Assembly: GCF_963966145.1 (NCBI RefSeq)
Contig: NC_091051.1
Location: 12,152,001 to 12,216,000, forward strand
Direction: 5' to 3'
Length of the DNA: 64,000 nucleotides
Source: Tenebrio molitor
Lineage: Eukaryota; Arthropoda; Insecta; Coleoptera; Tenebrionidae
In this document: positions 46,681 through 58,200 of the stretch, piece after piece
Numbering within the stretch: the first letter of the stretch is position 1
How the letters are laid out: the number at the start of each line of letters is the position of its first letter
Notes under the pieces: model-generated
What the model was told of the DNA's origin: nothing
The model's database searches: none
Seen by the model: the letters and a program-made list of their open reading frames with translations, nothing else
Position numbers and translations under genes: made by a program

Positions 46681-46927
46681 CTGTCGCGAGCAATAAATTT
46701 TGGTCGTCAATGTCATTTCAAAATTTGGTTAGATTGTCACAAATTTAAAAATTTTTCCTACCTGATTATGCCCATGTCAACAAAGTGTCAAAAAAATTAG
46801 CAAAAAATGACAATTAATGTCATACTACATGATGAAAGGTTATGATATTTACGACTGTTTTACAATGAAGCATTTTCAATTGCGTCAAAGAATGACCTTG
46901 ACGATCAAAATTTATTGCTCGCGACTG
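46681..46927. mobile_element. MITE, CTGTCGCGAGCAATAAATTT ends, TA target site
   Basis: The left end CTGTCGCGAGCAATAAATTT with TGGTCGTCAATGTCATT after it is mirrored at 46891-46927. TA flanks both sides (46679-46680, 46928-46929). The length is 247 bp. A second, longer and more decayed copy lies at about 52850-53201. Confidence 0.75.
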
Positions 46928-47284
46928 TACTTATTTATAAATATGGTTGAAATTTAATCATGAAATAAAACAAAATAAAAAAAACAGGTCAAAAAAAATT
47001 CTAATCCTTATTGAAAATGTATCTTTTCTTTTGGTGACGGGAAGAGGGTTTTTGGATTCTTTTTACAATCACATAGAACGTTTTTAAAATTGAACGGCCA
47101 TCTTGCTATTTTTGATTTTGACATCTGTCATCCATGGACACTGGCGACTCGTGTTACACCACAGTGGCATCGGTTAAATTTTGGGTAATAATTTCGTTAT
47201 TTCGCCTTTTTAAAGGCCTTTTTTAATAGGAATTTTTTAATTATTAAATATTTCTTGTAATTATTGATAAATAAATCGTGAGAA

Positions 47285-47466
47285 ATGCTGAAGCATTTGA
47301 ACATGATCTTACATTTGACTCGGTCGGCCTGTGGACATTTCAAATCCTACGACTTGAAGCGTTTCAAGTCCGGTTACAAAAAAAGCCACTTCAACCGTTT
47401 TTATAGAGACAAATGGCGCGATTTTCGACCGCTTGGGGATAAAATATTGTTATTTCGCGAAAATAG
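47285..47466 (+). CDS. Possible first coding exon of an unidentified gene
   Basis: An ATG-started frame encodes a basic, Arg/Lys/Phe-rich N-terminus (LKRFKSGYKKSHFNRFYRDK, then WRDFRPLGDKILLFRENR) that resembles mitochondrial targeting sequences. A possible donor (AATAG|GTATTT) is at 47467. The DNA just upstream (about 47095-47200) is richer in G+C and could be a promoter. I do not recognise the protein, and the three MITEs directly downstream hide any next exon. It could be a relic. Confidence 0.28.
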
Positions 47467-47566
47467 GTATTTTCTATTCGCAATAGGTTAGAAATTTATC
47501 AATAACTTCTAGCATGTTTTGTACTTTTGAAGGTTGCAACCTGATTTTTTATCATCATCAGAAAAT

Positions 47567-47780
47567 AAACTCGGTACAGGTTGCAAAGACACACTTGTCA
47601 TTTGCAACAGCATTTTTTTCATATTTCTGAACCAAATAAAGGCACAAAGGGACCAGAAAATCATAGTTTGGGTTGAATATTTTCCATATAAGTACAGTTT
47701 AAAAGTAATTTCAAATGACTAATGCCATAAAAGTGCTGTTGCAAATGACAAGTGTGTCTTTGCAACCTGTACTGAGTTTA
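47567..47780. mobile_element. Inverted-repeat element 1 of a row of three
   Basis: AAACTC(G/A)GTACAGGTTGC then AAAGACACACTTGTCATTTG form arms of about 50 bp, nearly exact, around an about 110-bp centre. Non-coding. Confidence 0.65.
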
Positions 47781-47783
47781 CTA

Positions 47784-48194
47784 TCCGTTTATTAAACTCC
47801 CACACTGTCAGTGTCAAATTTTTGATTTTTTTTTGGAGTGTGTCTATGGTGACATACCTTTTCAGTTGTCTGTACACAAAATCTAGTTATAAAAACGCCA
47901 ACAAGAAAAGTTTGGTTATGTTAATGGAGTAATTCTTTTCTTACCAAACAATAATTAACAATACCCTTCTTCTCTGTGACCGTTAACAGTATTCTTTTAC
48001 ATTTCATATCTTCTTCTTGTTCAGCCATTTCGTGTAAGTAATACTTTGAATGAAAGAAAGCGAATTTATTAAACTTAACTCCAAAATTGAAATTTCACAT
48101 TTTTGCGCCAACGTTAAAGTAAAAATTACAAGTCTCAGAACGGCACTGCGGCAACTTGCAAACACTTTGACAGTGCGGGAGTTTAGTAAATGGA
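47784..48194. mobile_element. Inverted-repeat element 2 of the row, TA target site
   Basis: The ends TCCGTTTATTAAACTCCCAC and GTGCGGGAGTTTAGTAAATG (inverse) are flanked by TA at 47782-47783 and 48195-48196. About 411 bp. It begins three bases after element 1. Confidence 0.65.
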
Positions 48195-48199
48195 TAATA

Positions 48200-48810
48200 C
48201 CGGGTGATTTTAAATGAATGTGACTTTTTTTCACAGGTTGGTAATACTATTGTTGGTTATTCTGCTTTTTAATGTGATAGTTGACATAAACATAGGCGTC
48301 CTCGCCTATTTGACACAATTTATTAATACATAAAATGTCAAAATGACGTACTATGGCGGCCAAAAAATTTGGGCCGTCACTTTCTTGACATTCAAATAAA
48401 GTGTAAATAAACCTTTAGGAATCGTAACCCCACTTTCGATTCTTGTCAGTTTGACAACCAATTTAAACTGTTTGAAGCTCAGATATTCAAAAAATCCGAC
48501 ATGAATGAACAAAATTAGAGCAATCGTACATAGATAACCTGAGGTAAACGTTCTGTGTAGTAGAAATGACAAAATAATTTTGAGTTTTGAAATTTACCAC
48601 TCAAAAAATAACGTTCATAATCAAGACGGTAATCATGATGACAATAAAGTACGGATTTTTTTTTGAAATGACAGACAATGACGGCCAAAAATTTTTGGCC
48701 GGCATAGTACGTACGCCAATGTATTGATTACGGTATCAAGTTTGCCAAAATAATTTAGGAAAAATGTTCCTAATTTAAGAAAAAAAGTCACAATCATTTA
48801 AAATCACTCG
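48200..48810. mobile_element. Inverted-repeat element 3 of the row, TA target site
   Basis: CCGGGTGATTTTAAATGAAT is mirrored by ATTTAAAATCACTCGG (with one base difference further in), and TA flanks at 48198-48199 and 48811-48812. 611 bp. Frames inside (48351-48572 minus) have no motif. Confidence 0.7.
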
Positions 48811-48812
48811 GT

Positions 48813-51800
48813 ACATACCATAATTAATATTGTGTTTTAATATCAGAAGTAACATATTAATCTAAGAACTAGTATTCATTCTGGATTAATAAAAGTTACT
48901 TATTCAATCCATAGAAAATTCAAAATCCAAAGAGTTTGCATACATCAATCAACATAATAAAATGTTTTCAAAGTATTCTTAGAGAAATAATTTTAGTTAA
49001 GCGATATTTTTGGCTTCTGATTTCTTTGAACTTCTAGGTAAAAAATACACCTACTTAAAAAAAAACAATCAGTGGAATCAGTTATGTTTTTATTTATATC
49101 AAACAATTTGAAACGATGCTTGTGTCGAATCGAAATGAACAAAAGACAATATGTGACATGAATGACAAGACTAATGAGACAAAATGATTTGTTACATCTG
49201 TTTTAATGAAACGTCAAGCTCTCCAATCTAATACGCAATCTGTTCACATTATGAATAGTCATAAATACAAAATCTGAAAAAAATTGATGAATGCATGTTT
49301 GTGGGAATTTGGGTTTCATTTTGATTATATAATAAAAATAAATGTTCACGTGACAATTTTCCAATAAAAATCTCAATATGGAAACTTTTTTAAAAGTAAA
49401 ATATATTGCATCTAATAATTTATTATGACTGTTTAACAATAATTACGTGTGCATAAATGTACACCTATTAAAAATATGTATTTTCTTTTTGTTGTTAAGA
49501 GAAGCTTCACTGTGATTGTCATAACTGTACTGTCTAAAAAACACGTTGTTGTTTGAAAAAATATTCTCTTCTATTATAATTACAGTTAGATTCATCTTCC
49601 TGTCATGTATGTACACAGCGTCAGGTAGTACCTTGTATAGTAGATAGTATAAATATAGTGACGATACAGTTCTTGTAATCATCACTGATTTACACGGCTA
49701 TCTTCTAAGCATCCGGAACGTGTACTTCCAAGACTCATGGTATCTATTAATGGAGATATTATCAAATCCGTTATTGCCGTCGTTTATTTAGCGGTACAAT
49801 CCTGCCGTTCCTCGATGACATAACTTCATTCACGTCACTTTGCGAAGACACAGCTAAAATTAATTCCGGTGTGTTCAACAGACACTTCCGATTACACCCG
49901 GTTTGAAAATGCGTGTAATCGAAATTTCTCTCGTACACCTTTCTACAAGATGGAGAGTTGGAGACAGAGATTTATGTAAATAAATCCGCCCGCTGAAAGG
50001 AAAATGTTACGGGTCACGGATATAATAATTCGTTGGGACTGCACAACAAGGAAGTACTCCTTCGAACGATTTATGAATGTGGTGATTTAGACGGTCCAAA
50101 TTGGATTTAGAGTGCATAGACCACAAGATAAATTAATAAATATCTACACGTGTTTAGGGTTGGAGTGATTTTTTTTCTTGGTGGTTTTTCTAAGCCATCT
50201 CGTGATTAAATCAATTAGTTTAATTGATGTGTAACTTGGTCGAAGGAATTTTTCATTAGTTAATGAAACATCAGCTAAATTGTACGACGCATCATTTTCT
50301 GGAATTTTTAAAGTACACCTTTTGTGCTCCTCCTCAGCTTGCAACAACATAAATAATGTAATTAGCTAGTTGCAGGCGCTTATTTTAATTAAGTTCAACA
50401 GGAGCTGTTGAATGTTTTACAGCAGGATTTATATATTTATCCAGTTAGCACCTAATTAACGAGTAAAAATACATCCCAGAGGAGAAAAATATCATCCTGT
50501 AAAGGAAAAGTGCTGACCCATAACTGATTTAAAAAGGTACGTCTATAAATACACTGGTATTTAAGATATTTTAATTTGATTAAAAATAATACCTGTGATG
50601 CCTTTTCCATTTTTGTTTCAACAATTTTTCATGTAAAAGCGTTAAGATTTTTTAGTTTTAAGTTTTTTATAAACTTACCAAGTGAAAATTAAATTTTGTT
50701 CAAATATTTTCACTAAATTAAAATTGTGCTCGTACTTAAAAATATGTATTTGAGGAATGCGAAACAAACTGTACCTATTTACTGGAGGTATTTTAAAACA
50801 ACTGAATTTTATTGAATTGTCTGACCACTGAAGGGAAAATTACAAATTCCTCTCTTCCCACATCGTAAATATTTTACTTTATATGAAAACTTAATTAATT
50901 GCTAATTTTAATGCAGTGTTTGCTTTGAATCTTTTAATGTTTGGTTTAGAGAGTTCTACACTGTACTTTTAATAAATAAAAAATAGATAAGATACCGTCT
51001 TTGATTAACACCCTTTTAATAAAATAAAAACATAATTACAGTTTTTGGTTAGAAATTGTAGAAAGTGTTTTTATAAAACTCTGTAAAATTTAAAAATATT
51101 GTTCTTGTTTTAAATTTATTACGTTAAATCGAAATATTTTTGATATAAAAAACTGTAGGAATGTTGATAGTTGATAGGAGGCTTTGAAATCTTGTGCTGA
51201 ACTAAAAAATAAGCACATTTACTACCGATAGAATAAAACAAATGCAGTAGTGTGACTGACATCAGGTGTGTAAGTAAATAAAGAAAATGAAGGTTTCTGT
51301 CTATAAATAATCTTCAATATTTAGCAAACCGGATATATTAAATATGAAGTCAAACATTCGAAGGTGATGATGATGATTTTTAGACTGCACTGGGTGAATT
51401 CGACGTCATTTTTAGTTCGTTCAAAAATCAAAAACTACCAACTGTTGAATTAGGTTTGTAAAATAAAAAAAAATCCTAGATAGTTATTTTTTCGTGCTAT
51501 GTAATAGGTATGTTCGCCTGACTTTAGTTGCCGTCAGAGTGATGAAAAATTGATGCACCCTTTTTCGTTAAGGTAAAATTATTTTATCCGCAAGTGGATA
51601 TTATGATAGTTATTGAGCGTTTTATAAGCGTATCTGGGAGGTGAAGAATTGACGTCGTACAAAAGTAAGAGGGGGCGAAAGAAACGACTATTTTTTAAAA
51701 GAACAATTAAGAAACAAGGATATGTATAAGAAAAGAGACACTTTTGACAAATTGTATAAGTTTCCAAAAGAGAACTTGGAATATAATTACGGCCGCTCTA

Positions 51801-51902
51801 CTTTGTTGGCATGAATTGATAAATTTGACACTTAACAAACACTTAACCTTAAAATTACTATTCTTATCACCAAATCTTTTACTAGACAGCGTTGCCGATA
51901 GT
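48813..51902. other. Intergenic DNA, nothing firmly recognised
   Basis: No gene found. The segment about 49690-50060 is less AT-rich and could be regulatory. A TATAAATA at about 49648 has no coding region within reach. Other frames (49203-49439, 49443-49685 minus) lack motifs. Confidence 0.3.
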
Positions 51903-52104
51903 ATCTGGTGTTCATTTAAATTTCTCGTCAAAGTTGACGTTGAAGAGTCGATTGTGAATGCACCACTCGTCAGTCTGCAAACTAAAATACAAAACCAAAA
52001 AACCAAACAAGGCAAAAAGTGAGGTTAGATTTAAATAGATAGTTCGCGCGTTAACAATCGACTTCTCAGCGCCAACTTTGAGGAGAAATTTAAATGAATA
52101 GCTG
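51903..52104. mobile_element. MITE, GTTGACGTTGAAGAGTCG family (copy)
   Basis: The left arm CTGGTGTTCATTTAAATTTC leads into GTCAAAGTTGACGTTGAAGA. The right arm is the inverse and ends ATTTAAATGAATAGCTGG. The interior shares CACCACTCG(T/C)C(A/C)GTCT with the copy at 32014. About 202 bp. Confidence 0.7.
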
Positions 52105-52527
52105 GTATTATTGTCGAGGGGAACGCAACGTTGTTTTTTAATTTCCAAACGACTATATTTTGTAGATATCAGTTTGTAAATTTGGCATAAATTTAATCGA
52201 TATCTGCTCTGTGTTCATAAGATATGTATATCATATATCGTTTGTACCAAAAAAAAAAACAGTAACAGCGCATTCTAATCCAAAAATTACAACCGACAAT
52301 GCTGCTTAATTGAAAATGAAAAAGTAGAATTATATTATCATTAAGTCAGTGGTTATCAGGATTGTCAGAATGTCAGTTTACTGCAAATTAGCTTAATTTG
52401 CAAGTCTTTATTTATGGGTCATTTTTGAAAAAAACAAAAATTACTGATTCCGTAGAGATTTATTTGTTTGATAACCTAACAACAGGGTGATTTTTTTAAA
52501 TTCTAGTACAGACTACGCAATTTGTAT

Positions 52528-52707
52528 CGGGATTTTTTTAAATTTCACCTCAAAGTTGGCGTTGAAGAGTCGATTGTGAACGCACCGCTCGTCAGTCTGC
52601 AGAGTAAAAACACAAACAACGCAAAAAGTGATCTGTAATCTGTGGTGCGTTCACAACTGACTCTTCAACGCCTACTTTGAGGTGAAATTAAAAAAAAAAA
52701 CACACGA
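52528..52707. mobile_element. MITE, GTTGGCGTTGAAGAGTCG family (copy)
   Basis: The left arm is CGGGATTTTTTTAAATTTCA with CCTCAAAGTTGGCGTTGAAG next, mirrored at the right (CAACGCCTACTTTGAGGTGA). About 180 bp. This copy lies 420 bp from the previous one and has T-rich tips like the short copy at 20277. Confidence 0.7.
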
Positions 52708-52849
52708 TATAATCATATACAAATATGTATACTAATATTATTATACGAGTGTGTAATTAATAATTATATTCGGTTTTATCTACATTTTGAAAAAACAGTT
52801 AAGTACAAAAATTAAAATGTCTATTGCACTATTATTTTGTAAGATATTT

Positions 52850-53201
52850 GTTATACCTAATTTTTGATCATCAATGTCAGTTTAATATTTTCCGTAATTG
52901 TCACAAATTAAAATCTTTCTTTGCTTGATTATGGCCAATGTCAGAAAAATGTCAATAATGTTTTAAATTGCATTCAATTTTTGTATTAAATTTTTTTTTT
53001 GAAAATTTTTCAAAATCATGATTCCAGTGTAGAATAAGTAAAATCCTTTAGTCCATTATACCCTACCTTTCATTAACAAAATTAGACAAAGAGAACATAA
53101 AAACAATTAATATCACACATGTCCGTTTCACACTAGATAACTTTCAAATTCCATTGTCAGAGAATGACATTGACGACCAAAATTTATTGCTCATAACTGT
53201 A
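52850..53201. mobile_element. Decayed copy of the 46681-46927 MITE family
   Basis: Right end AATGACATTGACGACCAAAA then TTTATTGCTCATAACTGTACA matches the family. The left end (TTTTTGATCATCAATGTCAG) is more diverged. It also shares GATTATG(G)CC(A)ATGTCA inside. Confidence 0.55.
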
Positions 53202-53282
53202 CATTGGTTTTCTTTTCTTTAAATTCATATCTACACGTACCTCCTGCATGGAATATGTAATTTATTTATGATATTCCCTATA

Positions 53283-53763
53283 CAGGCTGTTTGAAAATTG
53301 CTAGTACAAAAAAAACCTGGTAATTGGTGATGGTGAGTTGAAGTCATCGGCAAAAGAAAATTCTAATAAAAATCCTCTAGTTTTCGAGATAAAAATTACT
53401 AAAAATTGGGTTAAAATTGTTAGTGCACCACCTGAGTTAAGGTATTTTAAAAAGACACTTCACGTTGTTAAGCAATAACGAAATAAAAAATTTGATGTTC
53501 TTAAACTGTCAATCTGTGGTTGCCAAGATCTTGCAAAAAAATATAAATTTTTCATATTGTTGTATAGTCCTTCATTATCACTACGATCATCACGCTTGGT
53601 TACCAAGGTTTAAAAAATATTGCCCCGCCTGAGGCGTAGAATATGCAGGAATAGGGTTACTTTATCCCTTTTGTTTTAAAAAATTAAAAATTAGTTTCTT
53701 GGATTTCTTAGGGCTTCCAGATGCCACAGTTTTTTTTTGTACTAGCAATTGTCAAACACCTTG
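53283..53763. mobile_element. MITE, TTGCTAGTACAAAAAAAA ends, TA target site
   Basis: CAGGCTGTTTGAAAATTGCT and its inverse at the right (AGCAATTGTCAAACACCTTG), with TA at 53281-53282 and 53764-53765. 481 bp, non-coding. Confidence 0.75.
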
Positions 53764-54419
53764 TATATCTGTTATATTTTCAGAAAAGTATTAGTCATTA
53801 CAATGTGTAATTACATATTTTAATAATTATTATTAAATTGACTTTTTGTTTTCCTAATTTTTAATTATATTATGTTACTCAATTACATCGACAAAATGTT
53901 ATTGTTTTCAGGAAACTGATTTATGTTTTGTGATAACAAATTCACACTTTTCCAAGTAGGTACAACCGATAAACCATGAATTTAGGTATAAATGTAAATA
54001 AATCTAAATGTTACAAAAGGACCTCCAAGAAAATCTTTATGCAGTGCAAAACGAAAATTTATAATTCCATTACTCATCTTTTAAACAGAGGAAGACAAAC
54101 AAAATTGTTTACATTTTTTTCACGTAATAAATTAAAATAAAACGAGTTAACAAACTGCAAATTTTAATTTTGTTTTAATTGAGTGTACGTATTTAGCATA
54201 TGGCCACAGGTCAAATTTAATAGCTTTAAAATGAGAGGAATTTCCACAGGGAAAGCTTGACGGTATAGAAATGTTTAAAAATGTGTAGATTTTGCATCAT
54301 TTTTGTGTAATTTGAATTACGAATGCGTTAAAAATGTGAATTTACGAGTTACAGGTACTGTAGGTTGTTACGACTGTTACGAGTCTTATGATGATGAGTA
54401 ATATGTTAAGAAAGCACGT

Positions 54420-55108
54420 GACGTCCGGCGTCACCCCCCGTTCATGTTGTGGAAACAGTTTTTGTCGCGGATTAGGGTAGGTTGGTCACGTGACACTTGT
54501 TGGGGGCCCTCATCCGTGACACCTGCCACGATTCACCTTCCATTGTCGCGCGAACGCCAAAATAATGTCGCCCCGATGTCGTCTCCTTCGGGAACGGTTC
54601 GCGTCTATTTAAATCCGAATTGTGTCCAAGAACGAAGCGACATTCCGTTGTAGGAGACAAACCGACGTCGAGTACCGGTCGAACTGCAATTTTAAACGGA
54701 GTCCGTAGGCTGACATCGCTGGTACGTGGCCCCCTTCCATACCTCGCGACTGTGGCACACCTCTCCGAAGGTAGTTCCGAACATGTTCCTAGCCTTTAGT
54801 TGGATTAAAACCACGCAATAAAGCCGGCGATCCGCGCACCTCATCGCCAAAATCGCATCAGTTCCCACGGAAAAGCCGAAAATGCGTGTGACGACGTAAA
54901 ACGGAAAACGGCGCGCGAGCCAGCCGCGAAAATCGAATTTTCCAAGACGTGGAAATAGTAAACAAGTGTACTTATTGATTTTGGGTGTCGCGTGTATATT
55001 GTGGTGTTATTTGAAAGTCATGCGCGGTGTTGGTGGATTTGTTTTTGTTAATAGCTGGTGATCTCGTGGAAATTCGAAAAATCGACTGGACCATGGTTGG
55101 TTTATGAT
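54420..55108 (+). promoter_or_regulatory. CpG-richer promoter / 5'UTR-like segment of the claudin-like gene
   Basis: Composition shifts abruptly to G+C- and CG-rich from about 54420 to 54980 and then leads into the ATG at 55109. Frames here (54444-54653 plus, 54472-54660 minus) look like products of that composition. The exact start of transcription, and whether the leader is spliced, cannot be read from sequence. Confidence 0.4.
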
Positions 55109-55226
55109 ATGGCGGAAGTCAAACCCTTGTACTCGACATGTGTTGCCGTTTTGGGATTTATTTGTTTTGTAGTTGGCGCTACTGCCGTCGGAATACCCAT
55201 GTGGGGGTATTTCGACACCCCTAATG
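55109..55226 (+). CDS. First coding exon of a claudin-like four-span membrane protein (partial)
   Basis: The frame MAEVKPLYSTCVAVLGFICF continues as a hydrophobic first membrane segment and ends GIPMWGYFDTPN plus one base before a strong donor (G|GTAAGT at 55227). A short N-terminus, a first membrane helix and a Trp soon after it fit the start of PMP22/claudin-superfamily proteins. Members form septate-junction components or regulate membrane contacts. The expected second exon (first extracellular loop with a W..C pattern) was not found in the following 8.7 kb, so the gene probably has a long intron or runs out of the window. The ATG at 55109 is chosen because it directly precedes the helix. 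Confidence 0.5.
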
Positions 55227-58200
55227 GTAAGTGGCACATCATGCACGCGCCCTTACCAGCAATTCGGACGCTAGTCTAGACCCTCACCTTCACTTCGACG
55301 ATTGCTGATAATGAGGCGTGATCACGTCAAGTCGACGAACCACGCCACCGACAAACAATGCCTCAAAAGCGTTCAAAGTAGGTTAAAGATGCCCATAAAA
55401 GCGTAATGAATAACAAGATTTTTAACTCCTGATACTCACCCACACTCGAGCCCTCGCGAAAAACACATTTATTGCAACCACATATAAAGGAATAATTTAC
55501 TACCATTTCGCTCCACCTATCTTTCATATCGTTATCAACAAAGTTTGCCGGACTTTTTGTTCCGCTTTTACGACGTATCATAATGGAAAATGCACCACAC
55601 ATTTTCCATTCGCCATTCTGAACGTTTGTTTGGCAAAAATACTCCTGCAAAAGTATGCACCTTATCGTGCATTCGAATCCAAGTCATTATCATCGTACAA
55701 TAGCTAATGGCAATTGCTGTTCACATAATTTGTATAATGATCAGTTTTAACTTTTTTTTTTCCAATTATGTTGTTGCCAGGAGTATTTACGTTGCAATCG
55801 CTCCACCAGTAATTACTCCCTCAGAAACGTAGACGAGACTACACCGAGGACTACACCTTGTTTGTCTTAAATTACAATTATGCGTTAAGTCACAACCAGC
55901 TCGGGTTTAGATCGTCGAAAAATGTTGCAAAGAGTGATACATGCATTTCTAATCATTTCCGAGTGTGCAGGAAGGTCAACCACCTATTCCATTTCATGTC
56001 TGGGAAAGTTCAGAGAAAAAGTCTACATCTACATCTTTACAATTGGGATCGTGGCATGTGCTGGTAAATGCACTCATAATAATTTTGTCATACGCGACGA
56101 AACGTAGCGACAATTCCCAAAATATGACACTTCAGGTGACCTACCAGAAATCGAGTAGAAGTATGTACATACCTGGTTTATTCATCATGTTAGGGATTTT
56201 TTACTGAGTCAGTGAAGCCAATCACCAACTAATTAATATTATGTGTACAACCTCCACAATGCATTTTTATTGAAACGTTTCATTTTCCGTCTGATTGTGT
56301 AATGCTAGATTAGATGCTTGTTCACATTACACACTTTTAAATTGAGAGATTGATAAAATCGGATAAAATTACAAAAGTAGAAAATGAAGAGATAGCATAA
56401 CATTGCTTTAGTTATAAAGTTTCAATTCTCTAGTTAATTAAAATGTGTTAATAATTTCGTTCCTCTGTGATCTTTGCTAGTGCAGTTTATTTACCTTTAC
56501 TGGGAATTTACTGAAAATAAATACGAATAACTTTCAGTAGGTAAACTCCAATAGTAAAATTAAACAAATCAAACATTACATTTCGCATTAGTCTGCATTA
56601 ATAATAACACAAATTATTAGGATATTTGGTTAAATGGTGGTTTGGCAGAAATTTTAAATATATAAATTCATATTTAGTAGAAACTTGGGGAACAACTATT
56701 ACAAAATTAAAAGACAAGTAGCCCCCTTTGTGCCTGTAAAACTTACTTGCAAAGTTTATCAAAAATAATATATCCGTTCTTTAATTAAAGGACCAACAAT
56801 CGTTGCATTATGTTGGCAGAAAATAAAATTCACTAGTGAATTTAATTTTTTCTGATTGGTTGCACTGCACCTGCTATCTGTCGTCTCAAATGTCATGGGA
56901 GATACTCAAATTCGCGTTCCGCTTAAAATTTGATATTTGATGTTTCCAATTTCAGTTAAAAATGTCACGGGAAGTACGAAATCTCTTGTGTACTGACACT
57001 TTCACGTTCCCACATAACCCTAGTTTCATTTCACCTTAAATCGACACAATGTTGCTGGTTGTATCTTGGGTGTAAATTGCAGTGTTGGTGGTTCTTTGAT
57101 TAAAAAACAGATTATGGTTGTTAAAAAAACAGATTATAGTTGTTTTTTAATCAATTTTATGCATCTAAAGTAGCCATTTTTTGTAGCGTATAAAAACTGC
57201 AACAACTTTTACAGTTGTAGGAACTTTATGTTACACTTTAAAACACTCGTTACAATTGCACTTAATCAAATTTTGCTTAATATACTACAGGAATAAATAA
57301 AATACAAAAAGAATTCCGATAGAATACCTGATAGTATAGTGGTGTGAAATGGTCTTTAGTAATAGTAACCTCACTTTTAACATTTAACATGCCTGTCAAT
57401 TTGTTTTTATCTCCATTTTTGTATGACGTAACTGGTAGTACTTTTTGGAATACCCAGGATTTCCGAAATACGCCCATAAGAGTTACCAATTTGGAAAAGA
57501 GTTATTATTCTAACTATATTAAAGTTAGAAATTGGAGCCATTCTGACAAGCTTCAAAATTCAATTCAAAATATCAGTCATAAATGACAATGAAGCATGAA
57601 CTACATCATTTGATGTACGAAATTGCGTGGCCGGGATTGTTCTTCATTATCACTTTCACCATCATATTCACTCATTTCATGGAAATAAATGACAGTACCA
57701 ACTTGATTTATATTTCGAAGTTTTTGTCGTTATTTTTTTTGTAATAAGTTTATTAAAAAAATGTGCACAAAGGGCTTTTTACACATGAGATACAACACCC
57801 GCTGTGTTCGTGTGTGTAAATTTCCCACTTGTAAAAAAATGTTGTGATTTATACTCATGTGGCATAATTAATACAATTACTATTCTAAACTAATAAATCA
57901 ATGTATGCTCTTTATAAACGAAATGGTATAATGTAGTGGGCAGTTTTATAAAGAAAATGTGATAGACGTGTACTTGTTTTTTACAGTAAAACATTAACAA
58001 CTCAAAGTCGAAGATAGATTAAAAACAGTGCGACTTATCAAAAATGTATGTTATCGAAAATGTGTACGTCCCATTAGCATTAACAGTTCATTGGCCACGT
58101 GTACCTAGTTATGCACTTAAATAATCGGAAATGTTAATTGATGTACCTCGTTCTAAACTATGTTAATAGTTAAGTATGATTTAGAAAAGAATTTAACTTA

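Noticed and set aside
49648..49655. TATAAATA as a promoter
   Set aside because: No coding exon or supporting element downstream within several hundred bases.
55971..56063. Possible exon 2 of the claudin-like gene (phase 1 at both ends, GTGTGCAG acceptor)
   Set aside because: The phases fit, but the translation lacks the expected loop pattern and another frame over the same bases looks equally protein-like.
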